Shown here: one piece after another, positions 25,010 through 39,600 of the stretch
Position numbering within the stretch: position 1 is the stretch's first letter
Layout of the letters: every line of letters begins with the position of its first letter
Source: Apricaphanius iberus
Taxonomy: Eukaryota > Chordata > Actinopteri > Cyprinodontiformes > Aphaniidae
DNA length: 64,000 nucleotides
Reading direction: 5' to 3'
NCBI GenBank assembly: GCA_028564705.1
Contig: JAPXFQ010002633.1
Span: 147,001 to 211,000, forward strand
Made by a program: the position numbers and the translations under genes
Notes under the pieces: generated by a model
What the model saw: only the letters and a program-made list of their open reading frames with translations
Database searches by the model: none
Told to the model about the DNA's origin: nothing

Positions 25010-25221
25010 CAGACGTGGACAAAATTGTTGGTACCCTTCATTAAATCAAAGAAAAACTCATAATGGTCACAGAAAAAACTTTAGTCTGACAAAAGTAATA
25101 ATAAATAAAAATTATATAAATGTTGACCAATGAAAGTCAGACATTGCTTTTCATCTATGCTTCAACGGAATTATTTAAAAAATAAATGCATGAAACAGGC
25201 CTGGACAAAAATGATGGTACC
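25010..25221. repeat. Left inverted repeat of the Tc1 element
   Basis: It contains the outer direct repeat at about 25014-25034 and the inner one at about 25200-25222, separated by AT-rich spacer. It pairs with 26374-26585. Confidence 0.93.
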
Positions 25222-25227
25222 CACAAC

Positions 25228-26220
<993 letters not shown>

Positions 26221-26373
26221 CACCACGTCACCAAACAACACAGTGACTACCTGGAGTCCTATATATAGGCCCACTGAGTGATTACAGGATTGTAGACACC
26301 TAGGATGCTGATTAGTGGACATACCTTGGATTAACATGTCCCTTTGGTCACATTATTTTCATTCTTTTCTAGG

Positions 26374-26585
26374 GGTACCATCATTTTTGTCCAGGCCTGT
26401 TTCATGCATTTATTTTTTAAATAATTCTGTTGAAGCATGGATGAAAAGCAATGTCTGACTTTCATTGGTCAACATTTATATAATTTTTATTTATTATTAC
26501 TTTTGTCAGATTAAAGTTATTTCAGTGACCATTATGAGTTTTTCTTTTATTTAATGAAGGGTACCAACAATTTTGTCCACGTCTG
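26374..26585. repeat. Right inverted repeat of the Tc1 element
   Basis: Inverse partner of 25010-25221, with its inner repeat near 26370-26393 and outer repeat near 26560-26581. Confidence 0.93.
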
Positions 26586-26594
26586 TATATGTTG

Positions 26595-26765
26595 AATAAG
26601 TCAATCAGACTGGAGTAACTGAATGCATTTTGACATTAATATGTGATGAAGACAAGTTGCTGAAGGTCAGAATCAAGCTTCATAAAGCAGAATAAAGGAG
26701 ATTTGAGTGAATGTGAACATGGCATGGTTGTTGATGCTTTTCAGAAACAGCAGTTAAATCGTGGA
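26595..26765 (+). pseudogene. Second Tc1-lineage N-terminal relic
   Basis: The frame GDLSECEHGMVVDAFQKQQ and the upstream ATCAGACTGGAGTAACTGAATGC and GATGAAGACAAGTTGCTG words fit the 5' region and N-terminus of a different Tc1 family (general form DLSxFERGMVVGAR). Similarity begins right after the TA at the edge of the complete Tc1 element. That suggests the complete element may have inserted into this older one. Nothing downstream of about 26765 is recognisable. Confidence 0.5.
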
Positions 26766-27240
26766 AGAGGAGATTAACATTGGGAATATACAGACACCAC
26801 CATTTTAGAAAATACTGTATGTGTTGCTATACAGTAGGGCAGATAAGGATATTGCAGACACCGGTTGTCCCACTTAAAAAATTAGAAAGGTCTACAGTTT
26901 TCATGATAGCAATGCTTCAACTGTGAGAGACAGGATGTAACAAAAAAAAAAAAAAAATCCAGGAATTAATATTTTAAAGAATTTTTTTTTTATAATGGTG
27001 TAGAAAATAAGTATTTGGTAAATAAAAAAAAGTTCACCTACAGTAAATACTTCAGTTGAAAATTTACTAGTAACAATAATGGTTCACTTTTTAAGTCATA
27101 CAGGACAAAATAATGTGAAAAATCAAGTAATATTTTCTTTTAAATGAATTAACAAAAGTAAAAAGCAGCAATCTTTAAAAGACAATAAAAAAAATTAATT
27201 AATCTTTAGTTTTCATCTTCGTCCTCCTCTGTCAATTTAG
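26766..27240. other. No gene seen
   Basis: AT-rich sequence with a poly-A run near 26942-26956. The last 35 bases form a pyrimidine-rich tract ending in TTTAG, discussed with the next entry. Confidence 0.55.
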
Positions 27241-27271
27241 AGATGAACTAGCTACACCTGAGGAGATTCTG
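27241..27271 (+). other. Candidate 31-nt host microexon
   Basis: A pyrimidine-rich tract (CTTCGTCCTCCTCTGTC) ends in AATTTAG at 27234-27240. Then come 31 nt, followed at once by GTGAGTAC, a near-ideal 5' splice site. After one leading base the 31 nt read D-E-L-A-T-P-E-E-I-L without a stop. The combination of good acceptor, excellent donor and an acidic peptide of ordinary composition is better than most chance pairs here. I cannot assign a gene, and 31 nt is not a multiple of three, so it would have to be constitutive or frame-setting. Confidence 0.25.
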
Positions 27272-27935
27272 GTGAGTACAGATATATTCTTGAGTTAAGA
27301 TTACCACAACTGGATCATATAATAATCAGCACCATCAGCTTTTCAGTGACGCTTATGTTGTATTTATATATATATTCACGTGTTGTGGTTGTGATGTTCT
27401 GAGTGCATATTGTTTGTTTTGTTATTGTTTTTATTCCCCTCTCTCTGCCATCTTGCGGTTGTGGAGGCGGACTGTGATGTTTTCTTGTTTTCTTTGTTCC
27501 CCTGCTATCATATCTTCACCTCACTTTCTCGCTTTTTTTACTTACGTACGTCTCTTCATAATTTGTCTTTTCTCAATATAGTCATTTTTATTTGCCATCT
27601 CCGTGTCCATAATTTTGGGAGAAAAAAAGTACCCACATCAATCTCTAATAAAAATTAATTACACATGTAATGATTTAAAAGTGGAGTACTATTACAATAG
27701 CCATAATGCTCCACTTGTGAAAGTAAATCTGTAGGGCTTCTACTTTGTACTCAAATATCAATTCTGAGTGTGACACTGCCAAATAGGAAATGTTAAAAAA
27801 ACTAACAAATACCTTTCACTTTGTCAATATCGTCACACACAGAAACAATATGTATGTCCATAAAGCTACACTTGTGCTTTAACATTTTGTAAACTGCCAC
27901 AATGCAACTTACTGTAACAATAAAGAGCAGTGAAA
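27272..27935. other. No gene seen
   Basis: Anonymous sequence. An 82-codon plus frame (27410-27658) is pyrimidine-driven and hydrophobic, without a known motif. Confidence 0.5.
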
Positions 27936-28275
27936 TGCAAGGCAAGGCAATTTTATTTGTATAGCACACTTTCAACACAAGGTAATTCAAGGTGCTTTAC
28001 ATGATTTGGTGGTAAAGAAACCAAACGTATAATAAAAGCATGAAAAGTAAAAACAGGAATTGAATGAAAACATCACAATTAATAAAATAAAACATTTAGC
28101 ATTTGATTAAAAACAGAAATTTTGAAAGAAAATAAAACATTTAGCATTTGAATAAATATAAAAAAAATCTATATGGCGCATTGCAGCTCTGCCAGCATTC
28201 TGTTCCACCAATAACCAGATCAGAACCACTGAGTAGATAGCATCCCAAGGAAGGAAGTTCCATGTATCACACCAG
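27936..28275 (-). mobile_element. LINE-type retroposon 3' region, copy 2
   Basis: The left edge GCAAGGCAAGGCAATTTTAT, then TTGTATAGCACACTTTC and AATTCAAGGTGCTTTACAT, is the reversed 3' end of a very common teleost repeat; copy 1 is at 2136. The right part (GCAGCTCTGCCAGCATTCTG, then TTCCACCAATAACC) continues the same element. A short internal duplication of AAAATAAAACATTTAGCATT occurs at about 28085 and 28131. Confidence 0.65.
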
Positions 28276-30875
28276 TCAGTTTATGTTTGCTTATCGGTCC
28301 CCTGAAAAATAATGAAAACCCAGACATTTTCATCATTATATGAAATATCCCCAGATGCCCCACACAGCACATGAAAATGGACATGTCTGAGGAAAATAAC
28401 GGTTGGTCACCCTACATAGAACCCACTGAGTAACAAAGTGAATAAAACCACTGGTAAAGTAGTTACAATGTTAGCCTTCCTGTAGCCTTATCTTTTTATG
28501 AAGGGTGAACCATATATAATAGGAGTTTGATTAATTTTAAAGTTACACTTGGCTGAAATGTTAGAGTTCTTTTTAGCAGAGTGCGTTTTATTTCTTCTTG
28601 TTTGGAAATACACATCTACAATGCATTCCCACAGTGTCTCATATTGCTTATGTGAAAAAGCTCCGTTCTCCCATTAGGGCACCTGAACAGTGTTTTGCTG
28701 TAATAATGCCTTTCATAAATCCCTCACCAGTCACGGTGTAAAAACCATTAAACATGACAGCAATAAACAAACAGAGATTTACTCTTACCTTGGTTCCTGT
28801 GAAACTAATGATGATACCCCTGAGTAATTGGTGAAAAATCAGCATTGTTTTTCTTTAGAATGTACAACTAAAAGGTTTGAACACTGTAGAATATGAACTG
28901 CATTATTGTTGCAAGTATTTTTTCAGAATTAATAGTAAAGATAATAGGAAGAAAAATAGATTTTTTTAAAAAGTTAACCAGCTCAAAAGGGAAAAAAAAC
29001 TGAAAAGGAAAGTAATATGAATTAGAAACAGATGGAGTGGGAATTATCCCATAGGGCATGTGATGAGCACTGTGCAGTTATAGCAGTAATCGATATCCAG
29101 CGGAAACTGATCAGCAAGACCAGGACTTGAATAATATAAATGAACAGGTGTAAGGACTGAGAGCAGGGGGTGAGGGTGAATTTCATTTGGGTGATGTTAT
29201 AGCAAATTGCTCCTCTCTTATTATTAACAGTTACCAAGCTACATCCAGTTACAACACATTTTACCATCCTCCTGCTTTTTTCCTCAGTTTTCTACCCTAA
29301 GTGTTGGATTTCCCTTACTAGTTGATGGAAGTTTGATAACACTGATTTCACAAAATCTAAGATGTTATGTTGCTTTAAATGGGTGCCCTCCAGCACTTAG
29401 TCGGTATAAACAGAAGTTTGGTGGGTTTTTATCCTAAGGCCGCATTCAAGTGCTCTACATACTGCTGCTATTAAAACAGTCAATAATGCACAAACTTACA
29501 AAAATAAAAATGTATTGGCAAATGAAAAACCCTTCATGCTGTTAAACTGTAAAGAATAAGCAAGAAAACACTAAATCATCCATGACAATGGCATTATGTA
29601 AACTTTTTTGAAACTGTATAAAACAGCTTTGAGATCTGGACAATCAGTTAAGAAATTGCAGTCTCTCATTCTTATGTTTGACCCATGTTCTGGATTGTTG
29701 GATGTTCAATGCTTTATCTTCAGTTTGCATATAATGTAGGAAAAGCAGTTACTTACTTAACTTAATTACATTGCTGTGTCAAGCCAAAAGGCATCAAAAT
29801 AGGACGAGAGTCATATTTCTGCATTTTCCTGTGAATGAACCACAATGTGATGCAGACATGAAACTCAAATTAATCAGAGAGAGGAAAACAAAAACAAAAA
29901 CAAAAAATACAAAAAGCCTCTAGAACATTAAAAGTCCCTGGATTTAAAATTAAAGTGGTGAGTTTTCTTGAGCCGAGGAAGTCACTCATGTTGCATGCTG
30001 AATAGGGTCGTGAAAGGGTTTGTGAGTGCAAGTTGGGGGGTGGGGGGGGGGGGGGGGTGATGTTGGTAATGTGCTCTTGAATGCGCGCGGGTGTGAGAAT
30101 ATGTCTGATTCTTACAAAGTAAATGTAATTCTGAAATTCTGCATGGCATCATCCTCAAAAACGCCCTTTCTTATTGGGCTGTTAACTTCTAACTTCTGGT
30201 TGCTTTGCTCCATTGCCACTGTGTATATTTTCATTTATTCTGTCTTTTATGGATCTTCTTGTACAGGCTCTGGGTTCTCTTTGTACCCAATTTAATAGAG
30301 AGTGATTTGAAGCAATCCACCAAAAATGTACTCATGGTCTGAAAATGAGTATGAAAATGGAGCTATGTCTGTATTATTTTTAATCTAACAGGTGGATGTT
30401 TATCTTTTTCATTCTAGGTTGGGTTGACGCTTTATCTTGGGAATTTTCTCAAAATCTTTTTCTTAGAACTTAAAAGGAATGTTGATATGCAGTGTAGATG
30501 GATTGCAGTGTTAAATATATTAAAACGGTTTTTCCTATATTTTTTTTTATACAGCTGCAAATATTCTTGCAGCAACCTATTTCCCCTTCCAAGATAGAGG
30601 TTGTAAGGCTTAATATACATTACCTACGACAGAGAGACTTGTAATTCAACACCAGTGAAAGAATTTGTAATTCAACACCATTGAAAGTCCTCTGTGGAGG
30701 CATAAGCTGAATGAATAAGCAAATATCTTCTTTTCAATCCAAGCATTCAAATGAACAGTTCCTGTCAGGAAATGCAGTTTCTGGCTCTTTCATGGCCACA
30801 CACCTAATGCAACCATCATCTGAATCCACATTGCTTTTAATTGTAAATGAGTAAAGATTGACCACAAGATGTAGT
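28276..30875. other. No gene seen; poly-G tract
   Basis: A G tract interrupted by one T lies at 30035-30057. Minus-strand open frames at 28648-29267 are short and unrecognised. No repeat family could be named. Confidence 0.55.
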
Positions 30876-30975
30876 AGAGTTGTCAAGATGCTAAAATTTT
30901 AAACTTGACCTAAAATACTAAGAAAAGTTCCTGATACCTAATACCAGTTTTGATACCGCAGCTCAGAATTTCTTT
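30876..30975 (+). mobile_element. DNA-transposon 5' end relic (hAT-like)
   Basis: GAGTTGTCAAGATGCTAAAA, then TTTTAAACTTG, AAAAGTTCCTGATACC, TAATACCAG and TTTTGATACC, resembles the left end of a fish element whose ends are rich in GATACC words. The interior and the other end are not recognised. Confidence 0.45.
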
Positions 30976-31954
30976 CAGTTAAGAGCACAAAAATCTGATT
31001 AATTATAATTTGAGAATATCTTAACTTTCTAATTAGGACAAAACTAATTTAGATTTGGCAAATCAGTCCTTATTTAGAAAATGGTATGATTTAAAAGTGC
31101 CTTTGTCCTGTTTGACTTAAAAGTAGACATCACTTCATCCAGGATACGTGTTAATATCCTCCATAAAATTATTACCAGTATTATTTTATCATAATATTTT
31201 ATTGTGTTATAATTGCTTGTCTTTATTATGCCATCTTGTGCTTCATTTTGCCTGTCAATTTGCTGACAAATTATACTACTGAAAGACAAATGAAATATAA
31301 TTTTATACTAAAAGAAGTTGGGTTTAAAAGCAATCCATGTTTAAAAACAAACATGGATCTGGTGCATACAAAGCACAATTTTATAATGTGAACAAAGACT
31401 TGGTCCATGCAAATGTATTCAGCTGCCGCCCTCTTCAATTTATGTCTTTTGGGAAAGTTTGCATAATATTTTGTTTAGTAATCAACTACAGCAGCAGGGT
31501 AGATCACACTGGTTTGTTTTGCGACGGCGGTATCTAGTAGCCAACTGAGCTTAATGTCACCCGATTAGCATTTTCCTAAATTCATTTGTAACACAGCAGA
31601 AAGGAGCTTGTAGCGTTAGCACAGCTTGGAAGTGGCGTACTTCAACATTTCATTTTTTTTTTTTTTCTGTCTGTCCACTTCATAGGGAAAGTATATCTGA
31701 AGGAAGCTTTTGGGATTGTCTTGTCCACAAAAGATGGATGCATATAAAGGTTTAATTTTTAAAACATTTTTTTCCTACTCAGTATGTTACTATAGTTTAA
31801 AACTTCTATCCGCAAATCATTATTTTGGTCAGATAAGTCGCTGCAGGGAGAAGAGAGGGGGACTGTTTTAAATATTCTAACACTGCTGAAGAAGTGTGTC
31901 AAGTGGAATAAATAACAATGGGTCAGTTTATCTATTTCAATTTTGAATAACTGG
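30976..31954. other. No gene seen
   Basis: Anonymous sequence, possibly partly interior of the preceding element. A poly-T run lies at about 31652-31666. Confidence 0.5.
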
Positions 31955-32110
31955 TTTTCTACGTATCTGGGACGTGTCTGAATAGAACTGCTGTTCCTCT
32001 GAGGTGGTCCAAACATCTTAGGGTTGGGGTCCTCCCTTCTTAGGCTCCTAACTCCTCGACACAATCCTGGAATAAGCAGAAGATAATGGATAGGTTGATG
32101 ATTATATCCA
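31955..32110 (+). mobile_element. LINE 3' end relic (RTE/Rex3-like?)
   Basis: GAGGTGGTCCAAACATCTTA, then CTTCTTAGGCTCCTAAC, CACAATCCTGGAATAAGCAG and AAGATAATGGATAGG, matches in order the 3' terminal part of a teleost LINE that normally ends in GATAAGCGGAAG...ATGGATGGATG. The copy is internally shortened and diverged. The RTE/Rex3 assignment is recalled, not tested. Confidence 0.45.
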
Positions 32111-33579
32111 AATATCAATTATTTTGAAAACCCTACCATGTAGCAAGGCTGTCACTCCTGAAGGGAATTTCAGGTCTGAATCCTGGTCTGGATAATTCAT
32201 TGCACATCCTCGCATTCTCTTTTTCTTCTCTCTTACCTGTCTTTCAAATGTCAGATAAAAGCCAGTAATGATACAAAATCGTACAAAGTCTAACCATTAA
32301 TTTTTCATGCTTGATCTTCTGGAAACTTTTATTTTAATATGTAACAGCAAAATGTAACCATTAGCCAATGTGGTACGGCTTAGGAGGAATGCTTGATTTA
32401 GGCTTAAAATGTAATAACATTCGGAGCGTTTATTGTGATAAAAAACATAACAATTTCATAAAAATATTTAGTCTGTTTGGCAATACATCTTTCAATGTAT
32501 ATAGTTGTATTGTCCACAAACTTGAACACTGATATAAAAGCAAAACATTCATATTGCAAATGTTCCACTAAACCAACAGTAATTGCATTAAGTAAAGTTT
32601 TAACTCTTTATTTGTACTCTCATGGAACCAAAAATGAAAAACAAAAACACAGTTAACAAAACTAGTAGTCCCAATTAAACTGTAATATTTTCAGCTTTGC
32701 AAATATGAGTTAGAATTTATAGTTATCACCAAAGACACAGTCCCTGTCCCTTTAAACCTAAAAAATAACAATGTGACAATTGCCCATCCCTACAGGTTAT
32801 CCTTGTTTTTACAAAGGTAACACCTTTAAATGTTTTCCAGAGTTTTAAAAAAGTATTTTTACTTAAAAGTGCAGCAAGTGAACCAAGGTAACCATTACAA
32901 ATTTTGGCTTGATGTGTTGTGTATGGAATTAAACATTTAATCCGTGAAGATTATCTTTTTTTGGATATAGATAGATGATTTTATTAAATATTAATGTTGA
33001 AAGCTTTCTAATTGTTTTCATTAAACATTGTGGTGTGGAAAAGCAATTAGATTCCTCACAAAAGCAACATTCTCACCCCACTCCTTGTAGAGTTTGCATT
33101 TGAAATTACCTAAAAAGGACAATAAAACAGATAAGACAACATGTTGAACTTTCCCTGCAAACCACCATTCGAGTAAATTTTATCAAGTCAATGGTTTGAT
33201 GTTGTGGCAGCTGACTTAACATTTTAATATTATATTATTTTAATAATAATATGACACAATATTATTTTAATAAAATGACACAATGGCACATACCTGCTAA
33301 ACTTTGTCTCATATTTCCAAAGAATTAGACGGAAAATCAAGTAAAATGAGCACACTAGTCGAAAGTGTGCAGGATTATTTATTAAGTTGATATTATAAAT
33401 TAGTACTAATAAAATGATCAGCATTCAAGAGAATTGAATAAAGAGAAGATAATTCAATAAAATTTAGAATAAAAAAATGACCACAAACTAAAATTTCAAG
33501 TGAAAAATAAACACTTTCTGTAAAAACATTGTAGAGTTTCCATATTTTAAGTGGGTGTTCATGGTGGCCTATAGGTTAA
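32111..33579. other. No gene seen
   Basis: A GTGACAATTGCCCATCCCTA word at about 32772-32795 could be the right terminus of another hAT element, but no partner end is visible. Remaining sequence is anonymous and very AT-rich near 33220-33480. Confidence 0.45.
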
Positions 33580-33642
33580 CTTTAACTGATACGAGTACAA
33601 CAGAATTGTATCCGCCCCGATACTGGTATCAGTGCATCCCTA
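33580..33642. mobile_element. hAT right-end relic
   Basis: CCGATACTGGTATCAGTGCATCCCTA-type terminus (ending at 33642), preceded by GATACGAGTAC, is the characteristic end of a fish hAT group. A similar terminus is at 48690-48780. No left end with the inverse TAGGGATGCAC is found nearby. Confidence 0.55.
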
Positions 33643-36600
33643 ATTTTAACGAAAATATGTTGTGATATGAAGTGGGCCAGTCTGAGGCATAAAACTCCAG
33701 GGCTGAAAATGGTTCTGACTCTGGCCCTGATGGTAATATATCTATTTTTTCTTTTGCGTGAGTATCATTCAGATGAATACTCTCACCTTTGCTTTTTCTG
33801 TGTCTGAAATGCAGCAGTTTTTTAGAGTCGTGAATTTCTCCTGCTTGGCGACGCTGGCAGTATATTTTTTACTGGGAGAGCAAAGTATTTACAGTATTTG
33901 TTTTATTTTCGCATTACATTATGCATCATTAAAGCTCAGAGAGCTTTGCTTACATATATTATAGTCTTTCACTGAGTGTTGCGCCAAGAACAAGGAGTTG
34001 AGAGTTAGATGATAGATTAGCAATATTACAAGATTTATAACGCACTCTAGGTCCAACAAGCACAAAGGGCCTGGTCATGGATTGCAGTCATTTTCTTGTA
34101 ATCAGAGAAGAAGTGTTAGTCGATAAGTCATTTGCAACTGTTGTTGCAGATTAAATTCATATTACTTGATATTTTCTCTGAATAGATGAGATGCCCTTTG
34201 TGTGTGGGTGACAGTGAGTAGTAGGAAGAGAGCAGCAGAGGACAGACAAGAGAAGATAACCAGAAAGACAAGATGGTACTGTTGGCCTGTTTATTGTATT
34301 CTATATGATTTTAATCAAATTTGATTGGTTTAAGCAACTGCAAAGTAATCACTTCTTTATGTTTTCTCTGTGCCACAGGATATTCCAATAATTGATCTGA
34401 GACATTTTAGCACAATGTTTGGGTACTACCTTGTTAATCTTATTTGAGTTTCTTGAGGACCGTTTTCATCCAGCAGGTGCTGAAGAGAAAGAATGAATAC
34501 CCTATACAAGTCACAGTTTATGACCTTTCAGGAATTTCCTTATATAAGACTAATGTAACTTTTAGGCTTGCTCTAAATGGCAAGACAACTTAAGGAACTT
34601 AATTCTTGCCTCTGTCTAACCTCACAATGGGAGTTTATGATGGTAAATTAACAAATAAACACATCTCAAACATATTGTTTACAGAACATAGGAAGTCAAG
34701 AGTACTACACTTTACTCATACAATCAACTTAAGCAACAGTGTGTTATATTTCCAACATTAACATTCAGATCCTCTCCTCATCAACCGAGCTCTATCAGCC
34801 AGTTCACATTTCTCGTTATGCGCAACAAGACCTTTCAACCAGTTACTAGCAGTGATTTTGGTCTCCACTAGATTTTGTTGTTCACAGAGTCTAAGTCCCT
34901 GTTGTCTGTTCTTCAATAAATTGCAAAATAAACTTTAGTCTAAACAAGAGAAGCGGGGGGGGGGGGGGGGGGCTGTATAAGCAGTTAATATTTTACCTAT
35001 TAGTCTCAGAAAAAAACAACAGAGAATTGCAAAATTATTGTAGACTATTTACATTGTAATATTGGTTGTAATTAGTCTACTCTTTCTCTTCCATCATAAG
35101 GTATTTTCCTACCACTCTCTTCACTGTTAAGCATCTCAGGAACTAAAATCTTAATCTGATTTAAGCCTCAAAAGCTTTGAAAGTCCATCCATCTGGCTAA
35201 ATGAGTTATTTGCATACACATTAATATATGGCTTTTAAATATAATTCTCGAATTGAAATGACTATTGGATTTGATGTATTAGGAAGCTCTAAACTATTTT
35301 GCTGTTTTCATTTGCTATAAATTCATAGACTGGAGGTGGAGATGCTTTGTGGAAGAAAGGCCAAGCCCAATACATATTATTTATTTATTTTCACTTTTGA
35401 AAGTTTTTTCTGACTGTAAACACTTTACATACTCATTTATCCTCTCTCTCACACATGAATGCCATTGGGGGTGCACAACCTCCAACCTTCATTTTTTATT
35501 GCCAGTAATTATCTTCTCCATAACTAACTGTGTGTTTAAAGCATTTTGATGGTTTAAAATGTTGTAAGATTGCACGAGCATAAAGAACTGACATTCTTTT
35601 GCTTAGATTGGATTGGTCTTAATCACTCTCAGACTAGCTGTTAGCTTTAGTCTGTTCAACCCAATGATCAGAACGTTTTACCAAATGAAGACCCCAAGAG
35701 AGTACACCTAATGAGTGTGTACTGTAAACTGTATGTATCTGAATGGTACAAAAAACGTACAAAAAAATATAAAAAATAGAATGAACAGGGGCAAGTGTGT
35801 CACTTGATCCAAACATCAGTTTGTGGACACCAAGAAGTATGCCGAGACTTTCAGTATAACCCTTTGCTGAGGAGCTTAAGGGTTAACCACCACACTTACA
35901 GCAACATTTCATATCTAAACAGGGTTTGAGATCATTGCCTTTCTCCTTCAAAGCTGTAAAATATAACTTTACTCATTCCCGAACACTAATTATTTTACAA
36001 ACAGCAGCTGAATGTACGAATTCACTAGTCTTTCAGTGTGAGTAATTGAACATATCGCACACATGGCACGATGGGTACATCACAGTCCCAAAGTGCTGGA
36101 AAAAGGGTTGCATCGTGAGTGTATCATATAAAGCCGATCTATTATTGAACCAGCATGGTGATGCTGTCTGCTGAGTAGAGTGGACCACGACTCTCGTCTA
36201 GCAAATCTGCTTCATCCCTTACATGCAGCTGTATTCATTCTCTAAAGCACACACACACACACACACTCATGTGTACAGGAGTAACTGTGGAAGCTCAGCA
36301 AGAGGGCTGACAGCCTGGTTGTTTTTCTAATGATTTTTCTCTTGCATTCTAGACTGGCTTACTTTTTTCTCCTTGTTTCCCTCACCCAGGTGTGGCCTCC
36401 ATCCACAGTGGTGTTCAGAGTAAATCAGTTGTTTGCCATTCTGCAGTTGAGGCTTAGCCTGTTAAGCAGTTTACACAAACCTTTATAACACAGCCACTGA
36501 CTATGCAGTGGACTAGATCTGTAAATGACTCAATAACTCGATAGCATAGGGAGAAAAAAACATTTCCGGATGCATTTATATTACAGGAAACATTGCTGGG

Positions 36601-39600
36601 AGTTCACCTAAAAGAGCAAAAAAAAACAATCTTTATTTTTCTTACCTACTTTTGGTGCAAAATGCACCTCTAATAGGACGCAGTAGTGCATTTGCTGCCT
36701 GTTTGAAATTGTTGAGTGTAGTCTGTGTTCTCTATGCTAGAATTGGCCTGTTTGCAGCTAAATCATGACTAATTTCAGTGTTTTTCCATGTGGTTATTTG
36801 CTTAGTTAGGCTCATTGCCCTCATTAGAATACTTATCACAAGGTTTTAAAGCTTGTGACATTAGCCTGCCTAATCACAGGTCCCTTGCTATTGCGACAAA
36901 TTTAATATGTAAGCTGACTGTGTATTTCAACAATTCTCATGTGGAAAAGAGCTTTGTAAGCTACAACTCTCACACAGGCTTGTCATATTTGAATCTTAAA
37001 TGTGCCTGATATGACAGTTATTGGGAAAGAATTGTAGCCAACATCTAGAAGGAGAAAACATTCACGGCCTCATCACGAAATATGTATTCGGGACATTTTA
37101 CAAGGCTTATGAGTATAACCACAGTGCTTGAGAAGAAAAATGACAGTCAATGGATTATACTGTGTCTTTGGACACTTTAAAATACTTTTACTAAAGTTAT
37201 TAGTGATTCATCCAAATAGTTAATTTAAATCAAGCCACAAATTTTGACAGGCATTAAAAGTACCTTAGTTTTTATTCCACAGGGATAGCTACAAACAGGC
37301 TAAAAAAATAGCTTTAATTAGAAGGCAAATGACAGCTTTCCAATTATGCAATGCAATCAGACTGTCTTTCTGTAGAGAAGTATTGATCGTGGTAGTACTT
37401 GGCCTGAGGAAAGTTGCTCAAGATTAGATTAGCTCCTGTGATTATTGTGAGGGTCTTATTTGTGCGACTAATGTAATTTATCCTAAGAACATCAGTTAAA
37501 GTTGAGGCCCAAAACCTGCTTGGGTTATTGATTTTGGTCATGATATCAAACAGATTTAAAAGAAACTTAAGGCAGCAGAGGGCATACAGTTATTTGTTAG
37601 TGTTAATTTAGAGTTTGATCTATGACAGACAGCTAAAAATAAAATCATTAAATGTTTAGCTTACATACTTTGGCTGAAAAATCTATATTTTTATGATCTT
37701 CCTAAACTTTTTGTCTTTGCACTTGAAATATTTCAAATAGCACTTTAATGGTTAATTTTGGAGAGTTTAAATTTCATCTTCCTCTCATTTTAGTGATCTA
37801 AAAAAAAATAAAAAACAACATAAGTATTACGAGCCTGTGTGCTGCCAGTTTTAGAACAAATTCAGATTGGTTGGAGGAAGCATCGGATCATTTTATTAGG
37901 ACAGCTTGCTTCACCACAGGCCAGCTGGCATCAAGTCAACACAGTCATACACACACACGTAATCTGTAACACACAGACCCTCTCTCTCTCACTGTTTCTA
38001 TCTCATAAACATATCTGAGGCTGCCAACACTGAGGAGCCACCGGTTGCAGGATTAAATTGTCACAATTTGTCAGTGATACAATAAAACGGGAGGTGTGGG
38101 TTAGGAGACGAGGAGACATAGAAAATAAGAGTAAAAAAAACAAGATGAATACAGGGTACAACGGAGAAAACCTAGCAGCAGTAGAGGATGAAGTGTGAAA
38201 GAAGCTGGAGATGAAACATAAAAAATGAGGAAAAAGAAGAAAACGCATACAACGGATATAATAATGCTGATTGTGTGTGTATGAAAGTCCAAGGATGCTA
38301 AACACTCCACACAGACATTAGCACATTTATGTGTATGGATGCTCTGGCTACAACTCAACAATTCACTCTTTTTTTTTTCTAGTGCTAAGTACAAATTGCG
38401 TTAGGATTTTACATTTTAATTTAGGCATCATTGTTTACTATAGATATGTCCACAACAATAAGCAAACAGAATTATTGGGTAAACTTAAGGAGGGAGCAGT
38501 TAAACAGCTGGACTGAAGAAAAAAAAGTTTGGATGCTCCATAGATTTGTGCTAGTGCTAATTTTGAAATCCTCCATATTAGACAGCTAGGCTTGTAAATA
38601 TGTTTTCTTCACCTGTGACAGTCTTTTTTAACTCTTCAAGGAGAGAACAAGCATGGAGGAAAAAAGTACCTGTCTTCTGGATGATTTTTAGAACATGACT
38701 GATCTGAGCTAAAGACAATAAATACAAGGAACAGCTATAACGTTTTTATATTCAGTGCTTAATACTAATGGCATTCTGTGCTGATGAATGTCAAATAATT
38801 CTACCTAAAAAGGTAGTTTAGAATGTGGAAAATTAATTTGGGTTATTAATGAAATTAAAAATCATGTTATCCTTAAGCCCAATTTATCATATGAATATTT
38901 AACACTATTTTTTCCACAGTATTTAGTTGAACATGTTGCTTTAGATTATAAAAAATGATGAGCCATATTTGCAGTAGATCTAAAAATGTATTATAAATCA
39001 TTTACAAAGAATAACTGCTGAAAATGAATTAGAAAGCATATTTTTTTTTTTATGTTTCACAGAAAGTGCTTGCTGTCTTGAAAACCGCAAATATCTTTGA
39101 AAAAATGTAGTTAAGACCTGCGAGTCCCAGTATTCATTTTATTCAGTCATTGACATGTTTTCAAGGGCTGTAACACTAACTAATCTTGAGTTTTATGCTC
39201 AAAATCTTTTTTTTAATGTGACATTGCTTATTTTGCAGAGTTTGCAGTCATGCCATGTTTCATTGCCCCCCTGTTTGTTTGTATTTTGATTCAGTCTTAT
39301 GTTTGGTTTTGTTCTACTTAGGGATTGTCTGGATTTCTGTTTTTATGGATCAGTTTCTGTTCAAACATCCACTCTCTTTAGATTTCCCAAGCTATCTCTG
39401 TGCTTTGATTTCTCCCCCTCAGCTTTTTCATGTTATTCATTAGTCTCATCTGGTCCCTAGTCAGTATTCACATTCCTTCAGTTCATGTCTGATTAGAAAA
39501 TAAAGAGATAACAAATAAAGAGTAATAATTAAACAAAAACAATGTCTAACTCAGCTTCTTATCAGACAAAAACTTTGCAATGATATTCTGGTAACAGCAA

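Noticed and set aside
32771..32799. CCCATCCCTA word as a hAT terminus
   Set aside because: Too short alone; no partner end or target duplication found.
30876..33642. Pairing the 30.88-kb left end with the 33.64-kb right end as one 2.8-kb hAT element
   Set aside because: The two termini are not inverse copies of each other (GAGTTGTCAAGATGC against TAGGGATGCACTGAT), so they belong to different families.
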